A program made the position numbers and the translations under genes. Under the pieces are notes generated by a model. That model did not search any database, was not told where the DNA came from, and worked only from the letters and a program-made list of their open reading frames with translations. Shown here piece after piece: positions 17,818-25,940 of a DNA stretch of 49,420 nucleotides. Source of the stretch: Flavobacteriaceae bacterium UBA6231 (GTDB taxonomy: Bacteria; Bacteroidota; Bacteroidia; Flavobacteriales; Flavobacteriaceae). Positions within the stretch are counted from its first letter, which is position 1. The number at the start of each line of letters is the position of its first letter. The stretch spans positions 1 through 49,420 of the forward strand of contig DJWL01000043.1 of the NCBI GenBank assembly GCA_002441545.1, written 5' to 3'.

Positions 17818-18933
17818 TTAATGCTTTATAGCTTTAAAAATCAATTTTGCGGTTTTTTCACTTGCACCTTTTCCACCTAGAGCTTTTTCTAATTCAAAAT
17901 AATTTATAAAATATTTTGTGCGCTCATTAGAATCTAAGATAACATTGAGTTCTTTTTTTAAGGTTTTAGTGTTGAACTCGTTTTGGATAAGCTCTTTAAC
18001 AACTTCTTTATCCATGATTAAGTTAACCAACGATATATATTTAAGTTTTACAAGACGTTTTCCTATTTGATAAGATAACCAGCTGCCTTTATAACAAACC
18101 ACTTGAGGGATTTTAAAAATTGCAGTTTCAAGTGTAGCTGTACCAGATGTTACCAAAGCAGCAAATGATACACTTAATAAGTCATAGGTTTTATTAGAAA
18201 CAAAACTAATATTTTTGTTTTTTATAAATTTTTTATAGAACTCAAAATCTTGACTAGGTGCTCCTGCAATAACAAATTGATAATCAGGAAAGCTGTCAAC
18301 CACACTAAGCATAACTTCTAGCATTTTGCTTATTTCCTGTTTTCTGCTGCCAGGTAATAAAGCAATAATTGGTTTTTCACTTAGTTCATGGTTTGCCCTA
18401 AACTCGTATTCGTCAACTTGATTTCTGTCAGCAATAGCATCAATTAATGGGTGACCCACAAACTCAACAGGAAAAAGATGTTTTTCTTCATAAAATGCTT
18501 TTTCAAAAGGAAGTATAACATACATCTTGTCAACATCACGTTTAATAGCTTTGATTCTGTTTTCTTTCCAAGCCCAAATTTGAGGAGAAATGTAGTAATG
18601 TGTTTTATAACCCTTTTGTTTTGCCCACTTGGCAATGCGTAAATTAAAACCAGGATAATCAATAAAAATAATTACATCTGGATTAAAATTTTCAATGTCA
18701 TTTTTGCAAAAGCTTAAGTTTTTTGAAATGGTTTTTAAATTCAATATCACCTCTAAAAACCCCATAAAAGCTAAGTCTTTATAGTGTTTTACTAAATCAT
18801 TACTAACATTTTGCATAAGGTCTCCTCCCCAAAATCTAAAGATTGCATTAACGTCTTTTTTAAGTAATGCTTTCATTAGGTTTGAACCATGTAAATCACC
18901 TGACGCTTCTCCTGCTATGATGTAATAATTCAT
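17818..18933 (-). CDS. lpxB: lipid-A-disaccharide synthase
   Basis: Joins UDP-2,3-diacylglucosamine to lipid X to make the lipid A disaccharide, at the inner face of the cytoplasmic membrane. The 371-residue GT-B/GT19 protein opens with YYIIAGEASGDLHGSNL, then RFWGGDLM, IDYPGFNLRIAKWAKQKG, YYISPQIWAWKENR, FPVEFVGHPLID, LLPGSRKQEI and TSGTATLETA. All of these are family hallmarks, and the length is normal. It stands 12 nt after a small membrane-protein gene and downstream of surE, a common order in Bacteroidota. Confidence 0.96.
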   Translation of the reverse strand: MNYYIIAGEASGDLHGSNLMKALLKKDVNAIFRFWGGDLMQNVSNDLVKHYKDLAFMGFLEVILNLKTISKNLSFCKNDIENFNPDVIIFIDYPGFNLRIAKWAKQKGYKTHYYISPQIWAWKENRIKAIKRDVDKMYVILPFEKAFYEEKHLFPVEFVGHPLIDAIADRNQVDEYEFRANHELSEKPIIALLPGSRKQEISKMLEVMLSVVDSFPDYQFVIAGAPSQDFEFYKKFIKNKNISFVSNKTYDLLSVSFAALVTSGTATLETAIFKIPQVVCYKGSWLSYQIGKRLVKLKYISLVNLIMDKEVVKELIQNEFNTKTLKKELNVILDSNERTKYFINYFELEKALGGKGASEKTAKLIFKAIKH

Positions 18934-18945
18934 TTTGAGAATGAC

Positions 18946-19230
18946 TTATATTAATTTAAAGACAAAAGTAAAAACAGCTACAAAAATGGTAATTATCAAA
19001 ACGCCTCTAGCTCTATAATCTTGTTTTTTCTTGATAAAAATAAAAAAAGTAATCAAGTTTAAAATAGCACCTAAACTAATTAGTTTTCCTAAAAACCCTT
19101 CGGCTGCTGCTGCTTTTATTACTGTAGTAAAATCATCTCCATTACCAAGAATTGTTGCAACTACAATTAATCCTATGGTGTTTGCAAGCAACCCTACTAG
19201 TAATCCTATAATAAGTTCTTTTTTAACCAT
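18946..19230 (-). CDS. small three-helix membrane protein, unknown
   Basis: The 94-residue product has hydrophobic segments at about 6-27, 49-66 and 75-93, a basic stretch KKKQDYRARG between the last two, and a Gly/Ala-rich hinge. The start overlaps the end of surE by 8 nt and lpxB follows after 12 nt, so it is embedded in an operon with lipid A synthesis. I recognise no named family. A membrane role linked to lpxB is inference from position only. Confidence 0.7.
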   Translation of the reverse strand: MVKKELIIGLLVGLLANTIGLIVVATILGNGDDFTTVIKAAAAEGFLGKLISLGAILNLITFFIFIKKKQDYRARGVLIITIFVAVFTFVFKLI

Positions 19231-19999
19231 TTAAATTCCAAGAGTTTAAATTTTGAATATAATGATGAGCTGTTAAATCAAATTGTACAGGGACTACAGA
19301 AACATAACCATTTTCAAGAGCCCATTCGTCTGTATCTTCACCATTATCTAAATTAACAAATTTTCCTGTAAGCCAATAATAATCTCTTCCTTGTGGGTTT
19401 TTACGTTTATCAAACTCTTCTACCCAATTGGCCTTTGCTTGTCGGCAAATTTTAATGCCCTTAATATTCGCTTTCATGATGTTTGGAATATTTACATTTA
19501 GCACAACACCGTTTGGCAATCCATGTTTTAAAACCATTTCAGATATTTTTTTTACATAGCTTTTTGTAGCACTAAAATCGGCACTCCATTTATAGTTAAG
19601 TAATGAAAATCCAATAGAAGGTATGCCTTCAATACCCGCTTCAATAGCAGCACTCATGGTGCCTGAATAAATTACATTTATTGATGAATTCGACCCATGA
19701 TTAATGCCAGAAACACACAAATCAGGCTTTCTAATTAAAACTTCTCTTATTCCAAGTTTTACACAATCTGCAGGAGTTCCAGAACAACTATATTCTAATT
19801 GTTTTTCATTATCTACTATTATACGTTCAACATAAAGAGTTGAATCAATTGTAATTGCATGACCCATTCCACTTTGTGGACTATCAGGAGCAACTACAAC
19901 TACATCGCCAATTTCATTCATAACTTCAATTAGTGTTCTGATTCCGGGTGCGTTAATTCCATCGTCATTAGTCACTAATATAAGAGGTCTTTGGGTCAT
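19223..19999 (-). CDS. surE: 5'/3'-nucleotidase SurE
   Basis: A metal-dependent phosphatase acting on nucleoside 5'- and 3'-monophosphates (and short polyphosphate in some bacteria), in the cytosol. The product begins PLILVTNDDGINAPG, which carries the DD metal ligands, and continues with APDSPQSGMGHAIT, CSGTPADCVKLGI, VSGINHGSNSS and SGTMSAAIEAG, all canonical. I chose the ATG at 19999 (258 residues) because the family motif begins within 6 residues of it. The reading frame also opens at 20032 with 11 extra residues (MYFSDDFITNN). It heads the run surE - small membrane protein - lpxB - NlpC/P60 - comEC. Confidence 0.94.
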   Translation of the reverse strand: MTQRPLILVTNDDGINAPGIRTLIEVMNEIGDVVVVAPDSPQSGMGHAITIDSTLYVERIIVDNEKQLEYSCSGTPADCVKLGIREVLIRKPDLCVSGINHGSNSSINVIYSGTMSAAIEAGIEGIPSIGFSLLNYKWSADFSATKSYVKKISEMVLKHGLPNGVVLNVNIPNIMKANIKGIKICRQAKANWVEEFDKRKNPQGRDYYWLTGKFVNLDNGEDTDEWALENGYVSVVPVQFDLTAHHYIQNLNSWNLNG

Positions 20000-20211
20000 A
20001 TTATTTGTTATAAAATCATCGCTAAAATACATAAATTCCTTAGTAATTGCTCAATTTGTTTGGTTTAACAAAAAATTAGTGCCTGTAGACTTTATTGGCA
20101 TGGTTTTTTCTTTATTTTAGTAAAAAATATATGATAATCATTTTTTTAGTTATTCTTTGATGCGAGTATCAACAGTAATCTGTTAAAAATGATTTCTTAC
20201 TATTAAAAGAT

Positions 20212-22362
20212 ATGATGAAGAAAATTATGAAAAGGAACTATAAAATTTTGTTATTGCTATTGCTGTTAGCTTTCGCATCGTGTAGTTTCACTACCAAAAC
20301 ATTTGCCGATCCAGACAAAGATAAATTACTAATACAAGTAATAACTTTTGTTTTACAGCAAGGACATTTTGATCCTATAGAAATGGATGATGCTTTTTCT
20401 GCCGAACTTTTTAAAGATTATGTTGAAAACCTTGATCCTGTTAAACGATACTTTTATGAGTCTGATATTGAGGATTTTAAAAAATTTGAAACCAATATTG
20501 ACGACCAATTAAAAGCGTATGATATTACATTTTTTAATGTGACTTACGAGCGTATGGTAAAACGCATAGATGAGGCTAAAGTAATTTATAAAGAAGTTTT
20601 ATCACAACCTTTTGACTATTCTAAAGATGAATCTTTTAATACAGATTACGACAAAATAGGGTATGTGAAAAATAAAAAAGAAATGAAAGATCGTTGGAGA
20701 CAACAACTAAAATTCTCAACACTTTCTAATTATGATGATATCTATACTCAAGAAAAAATAACCAAAGAAAAAGACCCTTCTTACGTTATGAAAACTGAGC
20801 AAGAAATTGAAAAAGAAGCTAGAGAAACTACTTTAAAATCCATTGATATTTATTTTAATGATACTATTGATGATTTAAAACGTGAGGATTGGTTTGCAGT
20901 TTATGTAAACACTATCGTAGAAGAATATGATCCGCATACATACTATTTAGCTCCAAAAAACAAAGAAGACTTTGATGCCAGAATGTCTGGAAAATTAGAA
21001 GGTATAGGAGCAAGATTACAAAAGCGTATGGACTACATTAAAATAGTTGAATTGATTTCTGGTGGGCCAGCGTGGAGAAGTAATGAATTGGAGGTTGAAG
21101 ATGTAATCTTAAAAGTAAAGCAGGAAAAAGATGAGTTTCCAGTTAATATTGTTGGGATGCCTATTAATGATGCCATAAAACACATAAAAGGACCAAAGGG
21201 AACCAAGGTGACATTAACAATTAAAAAAGTTGATGGAACTATTAAAGATGTCACAATTACAAGAGATATTATTGAGCTTGATGAAACCTATGCAAAAGCC
21301 TCTTTAGTTGAGAAAGACAATATGAAATTTGGAGTTATTGATCTACCAAGTTTTTATCTGGATTTTAATAATTATAAAAAGTTAAATGCTGCTGCAGATG
21401 TTAAAAGAGAAATCGAACGTTTGAAAGCTGAAGGGATGCAAGGACTTGTTCTGGATTTACGTGATAATGGTGGTGGTTCTTTACCAGCAGTGGTTGATAT
21501 GGCCGGATTATTTATAGAAAGCGGGCCTATAGTTCAAGTTCGTTCTACAGGAGAACCAAAGCAAGTGTTGGAAGACAAAGATAAATCTATATCATGGGAT
21601 GGACCATTAGTCATATTGGTAAATGAACTTTCTGCTTCTGCATCAGAAATCATGTCAGCTGCAATGCAAGATTATAAAAGAGCAATTATAATTGGAAGCA
21701 AACAAACTTATGGAAAAGGTACAGTTCAAAATGTATTAGATTTAAATAGTTGGGTTCGTAATAATACCAATGGAGATTTAGGTGCACTAGCTTTAACTAC
21801 ACAAAAATATTATAGAATTAATGGTGGTTCGGTACAGTTAGAAGGTGTTAAAAGTGATGTAATAGTTCCTGATAAATTTAGTTTTATTGATGTAGGAGAA
21901 AAAGACAAAGAAAATGCTTTGCCTTGGGATGAGATTGATGCTGCAAAATATACCACTTGGAGTAATTACTTTGATTATGATGAGGCTATAAAAAGCAGTA
22001 ATGAACGAATGAGTAATAATGCACAATTAAAACTCATAGAAGAAAATGCTAAATGGATAAAAAGTAAGATTGATGAAACCGTTGTTCCTTTAAATTATAG
22101 TAAGTTTAAAGCAGAGCTTGCTTTAAACGATAAAGAGTCTGAAAGATTTGATGGAATAACAAAATATAAAACAAATTTAACTTTTGAATCAACAGCTTAC
22201 GAAAAGGAACTTTTTGCTAAGGATACTACAGATTTAAAAGAAAAAAGAGACCGTTGGCACAAAAGTTTAAGTCAAGATGTTTATGTTGAAGAAGCTGTAA
22301 ATGTACTTCAAGATTTAAAAACTGCATACAATATTAAAAAGGTTGCAACAGTAAAAAACTAA
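20212..22362 (+). CDS. prc: carboxy-terminal processing protease (Tsp/Prc-like, S41A)
   Basis: The 716-residue product has a signal sequence ending FASC, so it is probably a lipoprotein (Cys24) or otherwise membrane-anchored. An N-terminal helical domain is followed by a PDZ domain (about 255-350, with MSGKLEGIGARLQ). The S41 catalytic core includes GLVLDLRDNGGGSLP, NELSASASEIMSAAMQDYKRA and YGKGTVQ. By comparison with E. coli Tsp the Ser/Lys dyad is Ser476 and Lys502. A C-terminal Tsp-specific extension follows (DUF3340-like, about 565-700). The family degrades misfolded or tagged envelope proteins and trims peptidoglycan enzymes. Start ATGs at 20212, 20215 and 20227 are possible. Confidence 0.93.
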   Translation: MMKKIMKRNYKILLLLLLLAFASCSFTTKTFADPDKDKLLIQVITFVLQQGHFDPIEMDDAFSAELFKDYVENLDPVKRYFYESDIEDFKKFETNIDDQLKAYDITFFNVTYERMVKRIDEAKVIYKEVLSQPFDYSKDESFNTDYDKIGYVKNKKEMKDRWRQQLKFSTLSNYDDIYTQEKITKEKDPSYVMKTEQEIEKEARETTLKSIDIYFNDTIDDLKREDWFAVYVNTIVEEYDPHTYYLAPKNKEDFDARMSGKLEGIGARLQKRMDYIKIVELISGGPAWRSNELEVEDVILKVKQEKDEFPVNIVGMPINDAIKHIKGPKGTKVTLTIKKVDGTIKDVTITRDIIELDETYAKASLVEKDNMKFGVIDLPSFYLDFNNYKKLNAAADVKREIERLKAEGMQGLVLDLRDNGGGSLPAVVDMAGLFIESGPIVQVRSTGEPKQVLEDKDKSISWDGPLVILVNELSASASEIMSAAMQDYKRAIIIGSKQTYGKGTVQNVLDLNSWVRNNTNGDLGALALTTQKYYRINGGSVQLEGVKSDVIVPDKFSFIDVGEKDKENALPWDEIDAAKYTTWSNYFDYDEAIKSSNERMSNNAQLKLIEENAKWIKSKIDETVVPLNYSKFKAELALNDKESERFDGITKYKTNLTFESTAYEKELFAKDTTDLKEKRDRWHKSLSQDVYVEEAVNVLQDLKTAYNIKKVATVKN

Positions 22363-22381
22363 CTTTTTAAATAGTTTTTTT
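22353..22381 (+). terminator. AT-rich terminator after the Tsp-like protease gene
   Basis: AAAAAACTA (22353-22361) pairs with TAGTTTTTT (22372-22380), a 9-bp stem with a 10-nt loop, overlapping the stop codon and ending in a T-run. The stem is weak (two G/C pairs), so confidence is moderate. The remaining 155 nt to the convergent PHP gene show no gene. Confidence 0.5.
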
Positions 22382-22536
22382 GGTTCCAATCGATAATAAT
22401 TGCCATAATAAATAGGGTTAAGGTTATCTTTATTAGTGTGGCAATTATAATAATAATAGGTTGTTAGTGATATTTTAGCCTATTAAAGCTCCTACATTCC
22501 TATACTATTAAAAACGGGAATAGTGATATAGAAGAA

Positions 22537-23745
22537 TCAATTTACAATAGGTTGAGTCCAGGCAGTTTCATATAAAATATTTTCAATAGGGTTGTCTTGC
22601 AGCTTTGTTGAAGAAATTTTACATCTTACAAAAAGAATATCATCGGTTATTTTATAATTGGCTTTAATACCGTTAATCTTTAATAATTCTTTTGTTTCTG
22701 TCTCGCCTTTTTTACAACCAATAAATGAGATATTGTAATTTATTGTTGGTTCTTCTGCAATTTCAATAGTAAGTTCTTTATCCTTCAACTGCAATGTTTT
22801 TAAAGTCACACCTGTAGTAGCATAAAAATCTCCTGATTCCATAGCATGAATTAGGGCATTAGCAGAAAGTGTGTCAGACTTTACCATGACCCAACCGCGA
22901 CCAGCATTACTCCACTTTTTCCCTTTTATATGATAATGATGAGCGTCATCTGTTGCTGTACCATAGATGATAGGCTTTTTGTTTTTTATGTAAGCTATAT
23001 TAATTAAATCCCACATTTCTTCAGTAGCTAAATGTGTTGAATCTCCCATATTATGTACTAAAGGATGGCCGTTATAAATTTCAAAAAAACGTTCACCTTT
23101 TAATGCTATCATGTCTTCTAAAGTTACACTGTAATAAAAGTTTGGGTGGTTTAAATGTGGCATTATAGGAATTCCTGTTTCTTTGCGTTGTTGTAATATG
23201 GCATCTAAATTATTTTGAATGACTTCAAGGGTGCTGTTTCCACCTTGTGGGTCTATTTTTTTTTGAATGTTTGTAGCATTCATATGAACAAAATGCTTGT
23301 TGTATATATCTGTTATTTCTTCAGAATGAATGACCAAAAATTTCCCTTTTTCTTCTGTTAAACTTTTGTACTCATTATAGGTTTTTAGCTTTACTGATGT
23401 TTTTCCAGAATCTATTTTATAGGTAACCCAGTCTTTACCATACTTTTCTAAATAATTTTTAAAGGCATTTTGATAGATTGAATCGTCTGAAATGCGAATC
23501 CATTTTTCTTCTTCTGCTATTGTATTATGATCTGATAATGCAATAAATTGGTAGTTGTTAGATTTGTACCAATTTAAAACAACTTCAGGAAATTCATCGC
23601 CATCACTCCAATAAGTATGCGTGTGCAAATTGCCTTTATACCATTTAGTAGTTTCCTTGTTGGATTGTAAAGTTTTATTTTCATTACAACTTAAGATTAA
23701 ACATGATAGAACGATTAAAAAAATAATTGGGTTTAATAATTTCAT
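22537..23745 (-). CDS. PHP-domain lipoprotein, probable metal-dependent phosphoesterase
   Basis: The 402-residue product has a lipoprotein signal ending LILSC (Cys20), so it is envelope-located. A PHP-type metal site starts with H41-T-H43 in GNLHTHTYWSDGD (Asp48) and continues with FIALSDHNT. Further His/Asp residues, in HSEE, MPHLNHPNF and ATDDAHHYH, could complete a multinuclear site. The PHP fold hydrolyses phosphate esters, but this exported branch has unknown substrates. The last 100 residues form a beta-rich accessory part. It follows engB after 34 nt and may share its transcript. PHP assignment is good; substrate is open. Confidence 0.82.
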   Translation of the reverse strand: MKLLNPIIFLIVLSCLILSCNENKTLQSNKETTKWYKGNLHTHTYWSDGDEFPEVVLNWYKSNNYQFIALSDHNTIAEEEKWIRISDDSIYQNAFKNYLEKYGKDWVTYKIDSGKTSVKLKTYNEYKSLTEEKGKFLVIHSEEITDIYNKHFVHMNATNIQKKIDPQGGNSTLEVIQNNLDAILQQRKETGIPIMPHLNHPNFYYSVTLEDMIALKGERFFEIYNGHPLVHNMGDSTHLATEEMWDLINIAYIKNKKPIIYGTATDDAHHYHIKGKKWSNAGRGWVMVKSDTLSANALIHAMESGDFYATTGVTLKTLQLKDKELTIEIAEEPTINYNISFIGCKKGETETKELLKINGIKANYKITDDILFVRCKISSTKLQDNPIENILYETAWTQPIVN

Positions 23746-23779
23746 TTTAAAAATATATTAAAGTAAGCTTCTATATGGT

Positions 23780-24391
23780 TTAAATGTTGCTTAATTCCAT
23801 ATTGTCATTTAATGATTCAATATACCCTAAAACTTCTTCTTTGCCAATGTCTTTTGATGATGAGGTTACAAAATAATTAGGCATATCTTCCCAGGTTTCA
23901 AGCAATATAGATTTATAACTTTCAATGTGGTTTTCTATAGCTTTGGGTTTTAATTTATCTGCTTTTGTAAACACTATTGAAAATGGAATTCCGTTTTCTC
24001 CTAACCATTGCATAAACTCTAAATCGATAGGTTGTGGGTCGTGGCGAATATCAACTAGCACAAAGGCAGATATTAATTGTTCGCGTAAACTAAAATATTG
24101 TGTTATAAATTTCTGGAAAGTTTTTTTTGAGCTTTTTGAAACTTTGGCATAACCATAACCAGGTAAATCAACCAAATACCAGTTTTTATTTATTAAAAAA
24201 TGGTTTATTAATTGAGTTTTTCCAGGTTTTCCAGATGTTTTTGCTAAGCTCTTTTTGTTGGTAAGCATATTGATTAGAGAAGACTTCCCAACATTACTTC
24301 TGCCAATAAAAGCATATTCGGGCATTCTGTTTTTAGGGCATTTTGCCACATCAGAATTGCTCATCACAAATTCAGCAGATTTTACTAGCAT
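23780..24391 (-). CDS. engB: ribosome-biogenesis GTPase EngB (YihA/YsxC)
   Basis: A 203-residue GTPase needed for late assembly of the large ribosomal subunit. It carries G1 GRSNVGKSSLINML, a conserved G2 threonine region (SGKPGKTQLINHF), G3 VDLPGYGYAKVS, G4 TKADKL and G5 near VTSSSKDIG. Size and motif spacing fit the YihA/YsxC family. It lies 19 nt after an alpha/beta hydrolase gene and divergent from the dcw cluster, an order often seen in Flavobacteriia. Confidence 0.96.
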   Translation of the reverse strand: MLVKSAEFVMSNSDVAKCPKNRMPEYAFIGRSNVGKSSLINMLTNKKSLAKTSGKPGKTQLINHFLINKNWYLVDLPGYGYAKVSKSSKKTFQKFITQYFSLREQLISAFVLVDIRHDPQPIDLEFMQWLGENGIPFSIVFTKADKLKPKAIENHIESYKSILLETWEDMPNYFVTSSSKDIGKEEVLGYIESLNDNMELSNI

Positions 24392-24410
24392 AAGGTTTAT
24401 TTTCGAAATT

Positions 24411-25172
24411 TTATAAATTTCTTTTTGTTAACCAAGACTCAAGAATTTTATTGAATTCTTCAGGATGTTCCATCATGGCAGCATGACCACATTTATCAAT
24501 CCAAAATAAATCTGAATCAGGTAATAAGCTATTAAATTCTTCAGCAACTTCTGGAGGTGTTACCGTATCATTTTTACCCCAAATGATACAGGTTGGTGTT
24601 TTCATTTTAGGTAAATCCTTAGCCATATTATGTCTAATGGCACTTTTTGCTATGGCTAAAGTTTTAATAAGTTTGTTTCTGTCATTTACGGTTGCATAAA
24701 CTTCATCAACAATTTCTTTTGTAGCAACTTCAGGATTGTAAAAAACATCTTGCGATTTCTTTTTTATCACTTCGTAATCGCTACGTTTTGTATAACCACC
24801 ACCCATAGCACTTTCATAAAGTCCTGAACTTCCCGTAATAACAAGTGCTTTAACTTTTGAAGGATATAATTTGGTGTGATATAAACCAATATGTCCACCA
24901 AGAGAATTTCCCAACAAAATGACATCATTTAAATCCTTAAAATCAATAAAATCATGTAAGTATTTTGCAAAACTTTTTACATTGGTTTTTAATAAAGACA
25001 TAGAATAAATAGGTAGTTCTGGGATAATAACTTTATAGCCTTTTGTGCTAAAATAACGAGTTACATAATCAAAATTACTTAAGCCGCCCATAAGGCCATG
25101 TAATATTATCAATGGAGTGCCTTCTCCAACTTCAATATAACTGTAATTTTTTTCCTTTTTTAAAAGATGCAT
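24411..25172 (-). CDS. alpha/beta-hydrolase
   Basis: The 253-residue protein has no signal peptide and is therefore cytosolic. It has the alpha/beta-hydrolase order: oxyanion segment LIILHGLMGG, nucleophile elbow GNSLGG with Ser90, acid Asp202 in IWGKNDTVTP and His230 in KCGHAAMMEHPEEF. A cap region covers about 120-180. The pattern resembles esterases and meta-cleavage hydrolases, but the substrate cannot be read. It has its own promoter upstream and lies head-to-head with mraZ across about 300 nt. Co-transcription with engB is likely. Confidence 0.88.
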   Translation of the reverse strand: MHLLKKEKNYSYIEVGEGTPLIILHGLMGGLSNFDYVTRYFSTKGYKVIIPELPIYSMSLLKTNVKSFAKYLHDFIDFKDLNDVILLGNSLGGHIGLYHTKLYPSKVKALVITGSSGLYESAMGGGYTKRSDYEVIKKKSQDVFYNPEVATKEIVDEVYATVNDRNKLIKTLAIAKSAIRHNMAKDLPKMKTPTCIIWGKNDTVTPPEVAEEFNSLLPDSDLFWIDKCGHAAMMEHPEEFNKILESWLTKRNL

Positions 25173-25202
25173 TTTTAACTAATTGGTCATTTTGTATAAG
25201 AA

Positions 25203-25232
25203 CAAATATAGTTATTTCATTGATATTTCAAC
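25203..25232 (-). promoter_or_regulatory. Bacteroidota-type promoter for the hydrolase-engB run
   Basis: On the minus strand GTTG (25229-25232), 18 nt, then TATATTTG (25203-25210), a full match to the -7 element TAnnTTTG with one mismatch in the -33 box. It lies 30 nt before the hydrolase ATG. Confidence 0.55.
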
Positions 25233-25393
25233 CATTTTATTGATAGACAGCAATAAATATTCAACCTGCAGATGTTAACAATAAAAAACTTTTTTTTAAA
25301 AAATTGGTAACCACTTGAAAACAAGTAATTAAGTTCGGTTTTTCATAGATAAATAGCGCGATAATGGTATTTGGTCGAAAAATTATCAACAAA

Positions 25394-25419
25394 GTGGTAT
25401 TTTGTGGTAAAAAGTGGTA
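25394..25419 (+). promoter_or_regulatory. MraZ operator: three GTGGTA boxes with 10-bp period
   Basis: GTGGTA occurs at 25394, 25404 and 25414, exactly one helical turn apart, just upstream of mraZ. MraZ in other bacteria binds tandem TGGGN-type or GTG-containing repeats with 10-bp period before its own gene. Two degenerate half-boxes (TGGTA at 25365 and TTGGTC at 25371) lie farther upstream. The array covers the expected -33 area of the promoter at 25430, which fits repression by a ring-shaped MraZ oligomer. Confidence 0.75.
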
Positions 25420-25429
25420 AAATTTTCAA

Positions 25430-25437
25430 TATATTTG
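25430..25437 (+). promoter_or_regulatory. -7 element of the dcw cluster promoter
   Basis: TATATTTG matches TAnnTTTG fully and lies 32 nt before the mraZ start. No good TTTG -33 box stands at 19-20 nt; that place is taken by the third GTGGTA box. Confidence 0.5.
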
Positions 25438-25469
25438 AAACTTAAAGACTAAAACTACTACCAGCTGTT

Positions 25470-25940
25470 TTGAATTCATTAATAGGGACATACGAATGTA
25501 AAGTTGATGCCAAGGGAAGGCTTATGCTTCCTGCTGCATTAAAAAAGCAGTTGAATCCTGTCTTGCAAAGTGGTTTTGTTTTAAAACGAGCTGTCTTTCA
25601 ATCTTGTTTAGAGTTGTATCCTATGTCTGAATGGGAGATTTTAATGCAAAAAGTCAATAAGCTTAATAAGTTTAAAAAGAAGAATAATGATTTTATACGT
25701 CGTTTTACTGCGGGCGTTAAAGTTATTGAAATTGACTCCAATGGTCGTTTGTTAATTCCTAAAGATTTGACGGTTTTTGCAAATATTTCAAAAAATATAG
25801 TGGTGTCTTCTGCTATTAATATCATTGAAATATGGGATAAAGATAAATATGAACAGGCTATTGATGATGCAACAGGCGACTTTGCAGATTTAGCTGAAGA
25901 AGTTATGGGACAAGAAGACGATGACAATGGAATATCATAA
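25470..25940 (+). CDS. mraZ: transcriptional regulator MraZ
   Basis: A 156-residue DNA-binding repressor of the dcw cluster, built of two SpoVT/AbrB-type swapped-hairpin domains. Each carries the DxxGR signature: D13-AKGR-LMLP and D89-SNGR-LLIP. The start is TTG at 25470; the protein begins at the family's usual place (NSLIGTYECKVD) and no in-frame ATG precedes it. Three GTGGTA boxes with 10-bp period lie 50-76 nt upstream, consistent with autoregulation. The 3' end overlaps rsmH by 20 nt. The acidic C-terminal tail (EVMGQEDDDNG) is not part of the fold. Confidence 0.95.
   Translation: MNSLIGTYECKVDAKGRLMLPAALKKQLNPVLQSGFVLKRAVFQSCLELYPMSEWEILMQKVNKLNKFKKKNNDFIRRFTAGVKVIEIDSNGRLLIPKDLTVFANISKNIVVSSAINIIEIWDKDKYEQAIDDATGDFADLAEEVMGQEDDDNGIS

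Noticed and set aside
18451..18642. Plus-strand Phe/Lys-rich ORF opposite lpxB
   Set aside because: Antisense to conserved lpxB motifs and lacks any feature of its own.
22480..22535. Imperfect inverted repeat between the Tsp and PHP genes
   Set aside because: Only about 5+5 paired bases with a bulge and no T-run; not convincing as a terminator or regulatory site.
25598..25927. Minus-strand ORF opposite mraZ
   Set aside because: Antisense shadow; mraZ has both AbrB motifs and an operator upstream.
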